A program made the position numbers and the translations under genes. The notes beneath the pieces were generated by a model. It ran no database searches. It was not told where the DNA came from and saw only the letters and a list, made by a program, of their open reading frames with translations. From assembly GCA_040752915.1 (NCBI GenBank), contig JBFMHB010000005.1:1-64000 (forward strand): a stretch of 64,000 bases of DNA. Direction: 5' to 3'. Source of the DNA: Acidobacteriota bacterium (lineage in GTDB: Bacteria > Acidobacteriota > UBA4820 > DSQY01). Positions 34,565-42,057 of this stretch are shown here, in pieces (position 1 is the stretch's first letter; every line of letters starts with the position of its first letter).

Positions 34565-35566
34565 ATGAAGCGGATTTTCCTCAGCCTGGCCCTTCTGCTC
34601 GCGACAGCGGTGCCGACCCTCGCCGGCTTCGGGTCGCTGGCCCGCCCCACCCGTCCCGTGACGGACCTCCGCTGCACCAAAGACGGCGCGGACGTGGTCC
34701 TGACCTGGACCACTACCCCCGCGAGCGCCTACCGGTACGTCGTGTGCCGCGGCGTGCTCCAGCCCAAGTTCAGGGCAGAGAAAGTCGTGGCCGTCCTGCC
34801 TCTCGGCAGCACGGGATGGCGGGACTACGGCGCCATCACCCGCACGGTCCTGGGCGTGGCGGTGAACGAGTTCTACCGCGTCTATGCCCTACCCGGGGAG
34901 GCCCCGGCCCCCGGATTCTCCCGCAAGCTCAAAACCGTCCGGCACGAGTATCGAGAAAGGCCCCGGGACCGCAGCCAGGTGCTGCGAATGGACGTGTCGA
35001 ACGGCTCCCAGTTCAACTTGGACCCCCGCGCCGAGGTCATCGGACGCGACAACGGGTGGCAGATGCCGGGCTCCCGGTCCTCCTCCTCGACCTTCCTCTA
35101 CGACCTGGAGAACTTCCCCACACCCGGGGGCGCCGTGGGCCGCGAGGTCTGGCTCTCCGGCCAGCCGGACGAAGCCAAACCCAACACCTGGCTCCACTCG
35201 GGCTACTACGCGGGGGTCACCCACACCCCCGCCGGGGGGGACGAAACGGTCACCGCCTCCACCGCCAGAGAACTGTCGGCGCCGGCCGTGAGCCGGGACG
35301 GGAATGTCGCCACCGTCACGATCACCGCGCCCCCGCAGGACACGGCCGGGGCCGTACAGGGCATCCAATGGTACCGCTCGTACCTGGGCGTGGCCGACGC
35401 CGAAACCATGACCCTCCTCGCCACCCACCCGCCCACCACCCTGGAGATCCAGGACGACATCACCGCCGTCCCCGCCAACTGGTACGTCTTCTACTTCTAC
35501 CGCCTCGTCTACAAATCCGGCCTGTCGGACTTTTCCAAGTCCTCCACCTCGCCCCTGCGGCGTTGA
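34565..35566 (+). CDS. Exported protein with fibronectin III-like domains (early cassette 2)
   Basis: 333 residues from the ATG after AAGGAGG. Signal peptide RIFLSLALLLATAVPTLAG. Residues about 25-110 look like a fibronectin type III domain (PTRPVTDLRC...VVLTWTTTPASAYRYVV), and about 230-325 like a second (LSAPAVSRDGNVATVTITAP...YFYRLVYKSG). The middle is Ser/Pro/Asn-rich. Predicted periplasmic or cell-surface. Homology not recognised beyond the fold pattern. Confidence 0.75.
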   Translation: MKRIFLSLALLLATAVPTLAGFGSLARPTRPVTDLRCTKDGADVVLTWTTTPASAYRYVVCRGVLQPKFRAEKVVAVLPLGSTGWRDYGAITRTVLGVAVNEFYRVYALPGEAPAPGFSRKLKTVRHEYRERPRDRSQVLRMDVSNGSQFNLDPRAEVIGRDNGWQMPGSRSSSSTFLYDLENFPTPGGAVGREVWLSGQPDEAKPNTWLHSGYYAGVTHTPAGGDETVTASTARELSAPAVSRDGNVATVTITAPPQDTAGAVQGIQWYRSYLGVADAETMTLLATHPPTTLEIQDDITAVPANWYVFYFYRLVYKSGLSDFSKSSTSPLRR

Positions 35567-35577
35567 AAAGGGAGCCC

Positions 35578-36240
35578 ATGCGCAAAGTGCTCTGGTACAT
35601 CGAACAGTGGACGCCCGTGGTGGCAATCGTCCTGGCGATCCTGGCCACGATCGCCGTCTCCTGGGCCCACCTGCTGGCGGCCGATCCGCCGGTCAAGATG
35701 GCCTGGACCATGGATCCGGCCTTCTTCCCCCTGCGGGCCGCGACCCTCACGGCCTACCCCGTGGCGGCCAGCGACTTCGAGGTGCCCGTCCGGTGTGCCT
35801 ACCTCGGGGACCTCGACACCTACGTTTGGCAGTTCAAGGCCCACGTTCCCGAGGCGTTGAAGACGGGCGACTGGATTCTCTACGGCCAGGGCCCCGGGGG
35901 CCTCACCGTCTGCCAGCACATCTGGCTGGCACCCGGGACCACCGGGGCGCTGGCGCCCGTCACCTGGGAGCAGGGCGAGGTCTGGAACGTCGGGGACGGC
36001 GCCACCACGACCTTCCCCAAGCCCGCCATCGAGGAATCCCTCGTCGCCCGATGGGAGATCCTTGTGGACGGAAAGCCTGTCGCCCCCGACGCCGGCGGCC
36101 TCATGCCTCCCATGGCCGGCGCCCGCACCGTACAGCTTCGGGCCGTCCTCGCGGGATCGCCCCTCCACCACGAGCTCCTCGGCCCCATGCTCCGGCTCGA
36201 GTTCGCCGAGGGCCGCGACACCCAGAAGGACCGCACATGA
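35578..36240 (+). CDS. Membrane-anchored protein (early cassette 3)
   Basis: 220 residues, AAAGGGAG before the ATG. One N-terminal hydrophobic helix (VVAIVLAILATIAVSWAHLL) would serve as a signal anchor; the remaining 180 residues are soluble, beta-rich, with two Cys (VRCAYLG, LTVCQH). No recognised family. Stop overlaps the next ATG (ATGA). Confidence 0.7.
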   Translation: MRKVLWYIEQWTPVVAIVLAILATIAVSWAHLLAADPPVKMAWTMDPAFFPLRAATLTAYPVAASDFEVPVRCAYLGDLDTYVWQFKAHVPEALKTGDWILYGQGPGGLTVCQHIWLAPGTTGALAPVTWEQGEVWNVGDGATTTFPKPAIEESLVARWEILVDGKPVAPDAGGLMPPMAGARTVQLRAVLAGSPLHHELLGPMLRLEFAEGRDTQKDRT

Positions 36241-36932
36241 GAAAAGCCCTCCTTCTCCTGTTCATGGCCGCCCTGGCGCTCCCCGCGCTGGGGCAGCCCA
36301 TGCCCTGCACCGTCGGGGGCTCGGCCCGCCTCGAGGTCTTGGGCCCCGAGGACCCCACCAACCTCTGGCAGCAGGCGGGCTACGTGTCCTTCTGGCTCTC
36401 GTCCGACGCCACCGTCGCCGTGGGCGGAAGCCAGGGGGCCCTCCATTACGCCAACGGGCACTTCTCCTCGTGCCTCTCCGGGGTCGCGAACACCTCCTGG
36501 CCCGGGGGCGTCTGCCCCGACGAAGGGGCGGAAATCGTGGGGGCCGTCCTCTACTGGTCCGACGAGAACACCCTCGACCAGCGGGCCTTCTTCGCCGTCG
36601 GCACCCTCCTCGCCTCCGCCAGTGTGGCCGAGGGCACCTGCACCATGCGCGAAGTCCCAGAGCCCACCGCCACGGTGGACGCGGGGATTGTCACCCTCAC
36701 CTGGTCCGCCCCGCCGGAGGCGGCCGCAGGCCTGGTCACCGGCTACCAACTCCAGCGCTCCGCCGACGGGATCTCCTTCGCCAACGTCGGCTCCGTCGTA
36801 ACGGCCCCCACCACGACGGACACGCCGGGTCCCGGCACCTGGCACTACGCCTTGAAGCTCCGCTTCAAGGGCACCGGATACGACCGAATGACCCCCAAGC
36901 GCGGCCATGCCGTGCAGGTGGTGGTGCCGTGA
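36237..36932 (+). CDS. Exported protein with C-terminal fibronectin III-like domain (early cassette 4)
   Basis: 231 residues with a signal peptide (KALLLLFMAALALPALG). The N-terminal half contains four Cys (CTVGG, SSCLSG, GVCPDE, EGTCTM) likely in disulfides; the C-terminal 85 residues fit fibronectin III (IVTLTWSAPPEAAAGLVTGY). Overlaps both neighbours by 4 bp. Unknown role; surface modification or superinfection exclusion are possible inferences. Confidence 0.72.
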   Translation: MRKALLLLFMAALALPALGQPMPCTVGGSARLEVLGPEDPTNLWQQAGYVSFWLSSDATVAVGGSQGALHYANGHFSSCLSGVANTSWPGGVCPDEGAEIVGAVLYWSDENTLDQRAFFAVGTLLASASVAEGTCTMREVPEPTATVDAGIVTLTWSAPPEAAAGLVTGYQLQRSADGISFANVGSVVTAPTTTDTPGPGTWHYALKLRFKGTGYDRMTPKRGHAVQVVVP

Positions 36933-37246
36933 GCGGGCGTCTCCACCTCGTGGAATCCCGGACCGGGGAGGGGGCCATGCCCCCTCCCCCCGCGGCCGTC
37001 TTCGCCGAGGTCGAAGCCTCCTTCCGCCTCGAGGCCGACGAGGCCCTGCGGATCTTCGTTTCCTATCGGAACCTCCTGTCCGAAGAAATGCTCCAGGGCT
37101 CCGTCCACGAGGACACCCTCAAGCAGACGAGTCTCGCCCTGCAATTGGCGGGCGAGAGATTCCGGGAGTGGGCCCGCGCCTTCGCCGCCCTCCAAAGGGC
37201 CGACGGCCGCTGGGCGCCACGCCCCCAGGGAGAGACGGGCGCATGA
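36929..37246 (+). CDS. Small helical early protein
   Basis: 105 residues from GTG 36929, coupled by GTGA to the gene before and by ATGA to the one after. Predominantly alpha-helical (VFAEVEASFRLEADEALRIF, LKQTSLALQLAGERFREWAR). No signal peptide, no family recognised. Confidence 0.65.
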   Translation: MSGRLHLVESRTGEGAMPPPPAAVFAEVEASFRLEADEALRIFVSYRNLLSEEMLQGSVHEDTLKQTSLALQLAGERFREWARAFAALQRADGRWAPRPQGETGA

Positions 37247-37479
37247 CGTACAGCGACGAACACCTCGACCACTACGGGGAGCGCTTCACTGCGATGGGCC
37301 TGTCCCGCACGGGCCTGACCTTCGAACGCTACCTTACCAACCCCCGGCACTACGAGGGCCTCCTCGTCACCGCCCTGCGGGCGGCGCCCGTATTGAAACC
37401 GGGCCTCCCGGCCCTCGCCGGCTGTTGCCCCGAGGGGGGCGCAAACCTCCTTCCCTTCGTCTCCGGAGTCCGGACGTGA
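37243..37479 (+). CDS. Small early protein of unknown function
   Basis: 78 residues, ATGA start and GTGA end overlaps. Contains ERFTAMGLSRTGLTFERYLT, helical, and a short tail with a Cys pair (AGCCPEGG). No family recognised; the tight coupling supports that it is real. Confidence 0.6.
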   Translation: MTYSDEHLDHYGERFTAMGLSRTGLTFERYLTNPRHYEGLLVTALRAAPVLKPGLPALAGCCPEGGANLLPFVSGVRT

Positions 37480-38009
37480 GCGGGGCCCTCGCCTTGTCCG
37501 ACATCGAGCGCATGGCGGAGGCCTATGCTGCCGCCTGCGAGGACCTGAGACGGGACCTTGACGTACTCGAAGGGGCCATCCGCCAGGCCAAGCGGGCCAT
37601 GGTCCCCAATCTCCTGCGGCGGGCCGCCGTGGCCGCCGGCGCCAAGGCAACCCTGCGCAAGGCCGTCGAAGAAAACCCATCCCTCTTCAGCAAGCCCCGG
37701 ACCCGCGTGGCCCACGGGGTGCAGGTGGGGTACCGGAAGGCCAAGGGCAAGCTGGCGATCGAGGACGAAACCCTGACCCTCAAGCTCATCCGGAAGCACT
37801 TCGCCGACCAGGCCGACGTCCTCATCGAGACCACCGAAAAGCCCGTAAAATCGGCCCTCAACCAGCTCCCTGCGGCGGACCTCAAGCGTTTGGCCGTCAC
37901 CGTGCTGGAGGCCGGCGACGAGGTCGTCGTCAAGGTCCTCGAGGGCGAAGTCGAGAAGCTCGTGGACGCATTCCTCCACGAGGCCGACGCCCTGGGCCCG
38001 GGGGGCTGA
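37476..38009 (+). CDS. Gam-like host-nuclease inhibitor
   Basis: 177 residues from GTG 37476. A long N-terminal helix (IERMAEAYAAACEDLRRDLD) is followed by VGYRKAKGKLAIEDETLTLK and KPVKSALNQLPAADLKRLAV. Size, helical N-terminus and position in the early operon resemble Mu Gam, which binds double-stranded DNA ends and blocks host exonucleases; this is by pattern, not by a diagnostic motif. Confidence 0.5.
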   Translation: MSGALALSDIERMAEAYAAACEDLRRDLDVLEGAIRQAKRAMVPNLLRRAAVAAGAKATLRKAVEENPSLFSKPRTRVAHGVQVGYRKAKGKLAIEDETLTLKLIRKHFADQADVLIETTEKPVKSALNQLPAADLKRLAVTVLEAGDEVVVKVLEGEVEKLVDAFLHEADALGPGG

Positions 38010-38010
38010 G

Positions 38011-38247
38011 ATGCTGAAGGCGGCGCGCCTCCGGACGAGCGAGCGGCTGCAGCGGGTGGACGACCTCCTCTCCGACGGCCACGAATACTCCACCCTGGAG
38101 ATCGCCCTGAGCGCGCGCGTGTGCGCCGTCAACTCCTGCATCGCCGAACTGCGCGCCAACGGGCGGTCCATCCGCTGCCGCCGCGTGGGCGACCTTTGGT
38201 ATTACCGGCGGGTGGACGTGACCCCCCGCCTCTTCCGGAACCGGTAG
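38011..38247 (+). CDS. Small winged-helix-like protein
   Basis: 78 residues, starting one base after the Gam-like stop. ERLQRVDDLLSDGHEYSTLE followed by CIAELRANGRSIRCRRVGD and a terminal WYYRR wing suggests a helix-turn-helix/winged-helix fold as in replication-initiation or phage regulatory proteins. Function unknown. Confidence 0.65.
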   Translation: MLKAARLRTSERLQRVDDLLSDGHEYSTLEIALSARVCAVNSCIAELRANGRSIRCRRVGDLWYYRRVDVTPRLFRNR

Positions 38248-38256
38248 GAGAGCCCC

Positions 38257-38712
38257 ATGACCGCCCCCGCCAAACCCCGCCGCACCCTGGATTCCAGAAC
38301 CCGGGAGATCATGTGGATTCATATGGCCAAGGCCCACTTCGGGTGGGACGACGATCTCTACCGCGACGTCCTCGAGGACGTGGGCGGGGCCCGATCCGCC
38401 AAGGACCTCACGCCCCTCGGCCGCGCCCGCGTCCTGAAGCACATCGAGCGCCTCGGCTGGCGCCCCAGGCGAAAGCCCCGGCGCTTTCAGAAGGGCCCCC
38501 GCCCCGACTCCTCCCGCGCGCGCTACCTCGCCAAGATCGATGCCATGCTCTACGAGGCCGGCCGGGAGCGGGCGTACGCCGTCGGGATTCTCAAGCAGAT
38601 GTTCGGGGCGGGCGCGCCCGACCGCCTCGAATGGGCCGAGCCCGCCCAGCTCCACAAGCTCGTCGCCGCCCTCGTCTACGACCAGCGGCGCCGGAAGGGA
38701 GGCCGCCGGTGA
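38257..38712 (+). CDS. GemA-like regulatory protein (Mu gp16, DUF1018)
   Basis: 151 residues with AGGAGAG upstream. IMWIHMAKAHFGWDDDLYRD and ARSAKDLTPLGRARVLKHIE fit the DUF1018/GemA family of Mu-like phages; the C-terminal LEWAEPAQLHKLVAALVYDQ is also typical. GemA modulates host gene expression and DNA topology in Mu. Ends by GTGA overlap with the Mor-like gene, the arrangement seen in Mu-like phages. Confidence 0.85.
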   Translation: MTAPAKPRRTLDSRTREIMWIHMAKAHFGWDDDLYRDVLEDVGGARSAKDLTPLGRARVLKHIERLGWRPRRKPRRFQKGPRPDSSRARYLAKIDAMLYEAGRERAYAVGILKQMFGAGAPDRLEWAEPAQLHKLVAALVYDQRRRKGGRR

Positions 38713-39074
38713 GTACCTGGGACCGGATCCTCCACCGCATCGGCGCCACCCCCACCCGTGCCCTCATGGAGCGCTTCGGCGGCCGCCGGCTATACATCCC
38801 CGCCAGGATCCCCGCGGACCATCCCCTGCGAGAGATCCTCGCCCCCCAGGCCTGCGACCTCCTCTGCCGCGAATGGGGCTCCTCCATCCTCCACGTGCCG
38901 CGCTTGGGCTCCCTCGGCCAGCGCGAAGAGCGAAAGCAGGCCATTCTCGACGCCCTGGCCGCCGGGGCCCCCATCGCCTCCGTCGCCGCCCGCTTCGGCG
39001 TGAGCGAGCGATGGGTCTACCAGATCGCCCACGAAGCCCAACGGTCCCTGTTTTCCCAGGAGGACGCCCCGTGA
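38709..39074 (+). CDS. Mor-type transcription activator
   Basis: 121 residues from GTG 38709. C-terminal HTH: ERKQAILDALAAGAPIASVA then ARFGVSERWVYQIAHEAQRS, as in the Mor/C family; the N-terminus (GGRRLYIPARIPADHPLREI) gives the Mor dimerisation pattern. In Mu, Mor turns on the middle promoter and C the late promoters; only one such protein is seen here, so it probably activates the late operons, perhaps at the palindrome 48321-48351. Confidence 0.85.
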   Translation: MSTWDRILHRIGATPTRALMERFGGRRLYIPARIPADHPLREILAPQACDLLCREWGSSILHVPRLGSLGQREERKQAILDALAAGAPIASVAARFGVSERWVYQIAHEAQRSLFSQEDAP

Positions 39075-39289
39075 CGAAGACCGCCAAGCCCGAGCGTAGC
39101 CTCACCGGCCTCCGCCCCTGCCCCTTCTGTGGGAGCGTCCGCCTCTCCTCCATCACCCTGCGCGACCAAACCACGCGCGCCCTGCGGCCCCTGCTCCTCC
39201 AGTGCAACGACTGCGGCTCCACGGGCCCCGTGGGAGAGACCCTGGATCAGATCCGCCGCCTGTGGGACGTGCGGGCCCAGGAGGTATGA
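39071..39289 (+). CDS. Lar-like zinc-ribbon protein
   Basis: 72 residues from GTG 39071 (GTGA overlap). CPFCGS and, 29 residues on, CNDCGS form a four-Cys zinc ribbon, as in the Lar/restriction-alleviation family of phage proteins (LRPCPFCGSVRL...QCNDCGSTGPVGET...LWDVR). Suggested role: countering host type I restriction; not certain. Confidence 0.75.
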   Translation: MTKTAKPERSLTGLRPCPFCGSVRLSSITLRDQTTRALRPLLLQCNDCGSTGPVGETLDQIRRLWDVRAQEV

Positions 39290-39311
39290 CCATGCCCTTG
39301 ACAGCGCCCAA

Positions 39312-39515
39312 GTCCGGGCCCTATATTCCCGGTGGCTGGGGAGTGCCCAGCCCGGGTCTAGCAGCCCGGACCAGAGGCGCGAAGGCGCCGGTGGCGCCGT
39401 TTTTGTCGCGCATGCAGGCCCCTCTTCTGGGCGGCCTGCGGGGAGCCGCAAGGCTCGCCGGTCCTCTGGCCGGTCTGCTAGCCCGCAGGTCGCCCACCCC
39501 TCTAGCAGGGGGCGG
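39312..39515 (+). ncRNA. Candidate structured RNA in gene-free gap
   Basis: The 259-bp gap between the Lar-like gene and the next gene contains several strong stems. GGCTGGG (39334-39340) pairs with CCCAGCC (39346-39352). GGCGCC (39384-39389) and GGCGCC (39393-39398) form a stem followed by GTTTTTG. The 14-bp stem 39429-39442 with 39482-39495 has one GU and encloses AGCC-GCAA-GGCT (39444-39455, a GNRA tetraloop) and a CCGG hairpin. CTGCTAG (39475-39481) could instead pair with CTAGCAG (39502-39508). Read in any frame the sequence makes no convincing protein. A small RNA or leader of the next gene is likely. Confidence 0.5.
39384..39404 (+). terminator. Terminator-like hairpin with T-run
   Basis: GGCGCC-GGT-GGCGCC followed by G and five T. 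Short, but of intrinsic terminator form. It splits the structured region into two halves, so it may end the early transcript partly. Confidence 0.45.
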
Positions 39516-39548
39516 GCGGGAAGTTCACCCGCTCCAGAGGAGGCCCGC

Positions 39549-39818
39549 ATGGAACAGACCCCGGCAGAAACCGATCCATCCCCCAGCCCCGCCCTGAGTG
39601 ATTCATTCCTGGACATGACCTCGCACCTGGAGCGCGCCCGCGCGGTGCTCTCCCACATCCTCGAATCGCTCCCCAACGCGGGCGACCCGCGCGAAAAGGC
39701 CTTTGCCGAGATGGGCCACTGCGCCTGGCTCATCACCGCCGCCGAAGAACTGCTGGACCTGGCGTCCCAAGACGCCGGGCGTTTTGAAGCCGAGCTGTTA
39801 GGAGGAGGTGCCCGATGA
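39549..39818 (+). CDS. Small helical phage protein
   Basis: 89 residues, CAGAGGAGG upstream of the ATG. Helical (HLERARAVLSHILESLPNAG, EMGHCAWLITAAEELLDLAS). No family. Coupled to the ORF6N gene by ATGA. Confidence 0.65.
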   Translation: MEQTPAETDPSPSPALSDSFLDMTSHLERARAVLSHILESLPNAGDPREKAFAEMGHCAWLITAAEELLDLASQDAGRFEAELLGGGAR

Positions 39819-40606
39819 CCACGAACGCCTTAGCGATACCCGAGGAAGTGTTGAGCGCCATCCACCACATCGAGGGCCTGCCGGACTTCATGCTGGCGTC
39901 CGAGGCCGCCGACCTTTACGGGGTCGCGCCCAAGCGAGTGACAGAAGCCGTAAGGAGAAACCCGGACAGGTTCCCCGCGGACTTCGTCTTCCGGCTCACA
40001 AAATCCGATGTGGAGAAATTGCGGTCGCAAAATGCGGCCGCAATTTCAAGGATGGCCCGGATCGAGCCCTTAGCCTTCACCCACGAGGGGATGAACGCCC
40101 TCTCTGGCGTGCTCAAATCCTCCATCGCCGCCGCGCGGTCGGTCCAGATCAACCGGGGGTTCAGCGAAATGGAGCGCCGCATCCAAGCCGGGGCCGGGCT
40201 GCCCTCCGGCGCCCCCGTGCTCCCAGATGCCCTCACCCCGGACCAGTTTGACCGGCTCCTTCAGGCGAAGGTGGTCCTCACGGGGGCCGAGTACCTGGCG
40301 CTCAAGCGCCCGCCCAGGCGCAGGTTGGCCCTTGTGCCACCCTCTCCCGCGCAGGCCGCGGCGGTCCGGAAGCAGGTGGAGATTGGCGATACTCTGATGC
40401 CGGGGCTGTTCGGTTCGCCGGAGAAGGGCATCATCGACCTGGCGCGGATCCGCCACCCGAGGCCCCTGACCCGCCGCGAGAAGCGCGAGATCAAGGCCGC
40501 CCTGGCCGAGACCCCGCGCCCCACCCACGCGGCCATCGCCCGCCGCGTCGGGCGCCCGCGCCGCACCGTGGACCGCTACATCGAAACCCTCCAGGGACGC
40601 GTGTAG
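39815..40606 (+). CDS. ORF6N-domain DNA-binding protein with C-terminal HTH
   Basis: 263 residues. Residues 25-110 are an ORF6N domain (MLASEAADLYGVAPKRVTEA...FPADFVFRLTKSDVEKLRSQ...AFTHEGMNALSGVL). The C-terminal 60 residues hold an HTH: RREKREIKAALAETPRPTHA, AIARRVGRPRRTVDRYIETL. Two DNA-binding parts point to a regulator or antirepressor. Last gene of the plus-strand early operon, followed by a strong terminator. Confidence 0.75.
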   Translation: MTTNALAIPEEVLSAIHHIEGLPDFMLASEAADLYGVAPKRVTEAVRRNPDRFPADFVFRLTKSDVEKLRSQNAAAISRMARIEPLAFTHEGMNALSGVLKSSIAAARSVQINRGFSEMERRIQAGAGLPSGAPVLPDALTPDQFDRLLQAKVVLTGAEYLALKRPPRRRLALVPPSPAQAAAVRKQVEIGDTLMPGLFGSPEKGIIDLARIRHPRPLTRREKREIKAALAETPRPTHAAIARRVGRPRRTVDRYIETLQGRV

Positions 40607-40654
40607 GCGGCCCTTCACCGCCTCCTCAAGAGTGGGGAGGCGGCATCACCACAC

Positions 40655-40683
40655 GGGCGGGGCTTCGCGGCCCCGCCCTTTTT
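40655..40683 (+). terminator. Rho-independent terminator of the early operon
   Basis: GGGCGGGGC (40655-40663) pairs with GCCCCGCCC (40670-40678) around TTCGCG and is followed by TTTTT. A second hairpin, CCGCCTCC/GGAGGCGG, lies just upstream (about 40618-40643). It isolates early transcription from the convergent minus-strand head operon. Confidence 0.9.
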
Positions 40684-40817
40684 CGTCGCTTGCGTTCGGT
40701 TTGAGGGGGCGTTATATTCGGGTTGCGGCGCACGTGACGCGGTGCGATTCTCCCGTCCGTGACCGCTCTCGGCCCGGGTGGCCCGGGGGCGGGAGTATGT
40801 AGGGTTTCCGGGAGGCC

Positions 40818-42047
40818 CTACCGGGCGCCGCTTTCCCCTTCAGCCTGGGGCCTGATGAGCGCGCCACGCTTCATCATGCGGCGCACCTCGGAGGCGTCCG
40901 CCATGTGCAGCGTGGTGAGGTAGAGCTTGCCGCGCTGCTCGTCGGTCTTGACGGCCGCCTTCCAGACCTTGCCGTTCCGGTCCAGGAGAAAGACCAGGTT
41001 CCGGTCGCGGTCGGCGATCACCATTCCCCGCTCCAAGACCTCGGGCAGGATCTGGCGGTAAGCGTCCGCGTCCAGTTCGGGGTGGCGCCCCGCCTGCTTG
41101 TCCATGGTCGCCTTCGAGAGCCGCACCACCTGAGTCTTGGCGTCCAGCTTTCCCTGGACCTCCTTGTCCACGACGCCGCCGGGGATCTCGCCCTGGCCGT
41201 CCTTCAGCCACTCGTCGAGGATGGGGCTGGCCATGACCTGGCGCACGGAGGCGCGGGCGAGAGCCGTGCCGGCGGCGGCGGTCTTATCGGTGAGGGCGGT
41301 GCGCAGCAGGGCCTGCCGGTCCTTCCCCGGGTTGCGCGCCCACGCGGGGTCGAGGCCCTGGTCCACCGTCTCGACGACGCCGGTCCGCTTGTTAACCCAC
41401 TCCCTGGGATGCTCGGCGGGCGCCTCCGTCCGGGTGCCCTCCCGGCCCGAGAGCCGGGCGTGCTCCGAGGGGCCCACCTGGCGCACCCAGCACTTGCAGC
41501 CCCAGCCGTTCGGGGGCATGTGGGTCTCCCACCAGGGGTCATCCGCGCGTAGGAGGGTACCGCTCCAGGCCACGTGCTCGGGCCGGTGGTGGAGGCTCGG
41601 GCCGAGCTGGTAGAGCAGGTAGGGCAGGGCGTCCTTCGTGCGCTGGATGCGGTCCCACTGCCCCGCGGCGTAGGCGGCGCGTGTGTTGGCGTCGAAAATC
41701 GTCCGCAGGCGGCGGGGGGAGCCGAGGCGGGCCGTCACGCTCTCGCCCGTCTTTGGGTCCACGGCCTCCTTCGTGCCCCACCAACCCTTCTTCTGGAGCA
41801 CTGGGGCGAGGTCCTTCTTGAACTGCTGGAAGGTCTGGCCCTTCGCGAGGGCCGAGTCCAGGGCGCCCCGGATGTCATCCAGGATGTCGAGCTGCATGGC
41901 CTTGGCGACCGTGAAGGCGCTGGCGTGCTCCTCGCCCCAGACGTCCTGGTAGGAGAATCCGGGGCGCAGGTCCTTGCCCCGGAGGTAGTCGAGGGCGCCC
42001 TGCGGAACCGGGCCTCGGAACGCATAGCCGGGCCGTGGCTGGGCCAA
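40818..42047 (-). CDS. Mu F-like minor head protein with C-terminal nuclease-like domain
   Basis: 409 residues. The start is a TTG (42047) with GGGAGG upstream. The N-terminal 250 residues fit the SPP1 gp7/Mu F head morphogenesis family (DDIRGALDSALAKGQTFQQF; RTIFDANTRAAYAAGQWDRI; HVAWSGTLLRADDPWWETHM; PPNGWGCKCWVRQ). The C-terminal part (LPEVLERGMVIADRDRNLVF...) resembles the barnase/EndoU/colicin-like domain often fused to these proteins. Last gene of the minus-strand late operon, next to the portal as in Mu. Confidence 0.85.
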   Translation of the reverse strand: MAQPRPGYAFRGPVPQGALDYLRGKDLRPGFSYQDVWGEEHASAFTVAKAMQLDILDDIRGALDSALAKGQTFQQFKKDLAPVLQKKGWWGTKEAVDPKTGESVTARLGSPRRLRTIFDANTRAAYAAGQWDRIQRTKDALPYLLYQLGPSLHHRPEHVAWSGTLLRADDPWWETHMPPNGWGCKCWVRQVGPSEHARLSGREGTRTEAPAEHPREWVNKRTGVVETVDQGLDPAWARNPGKDRQALLRTALTDKTAAAGTALARASVRQVMASPILDEWLKDGQGEIPGGVVDKEVQGKLDAKTQVVRLSKATMDKQAGRHPELDADAYRQILPEVLERGMVIADRDRNLVFLLDRNGKVWKAAVKTDEQRGKLYLTTLHMADASEVRRMMKRGALIRPQAEGESGAR

Positions 42048-42057
42048 AGGGGCCTCC

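Noticed and set aside
39202-39597. 131-codon open frame across the structured gap
   Set aside because: Begins inside the Lar-like gene, low-complexity Pro/Gly/Arg content, and the DNA is dominated by perfect stems.
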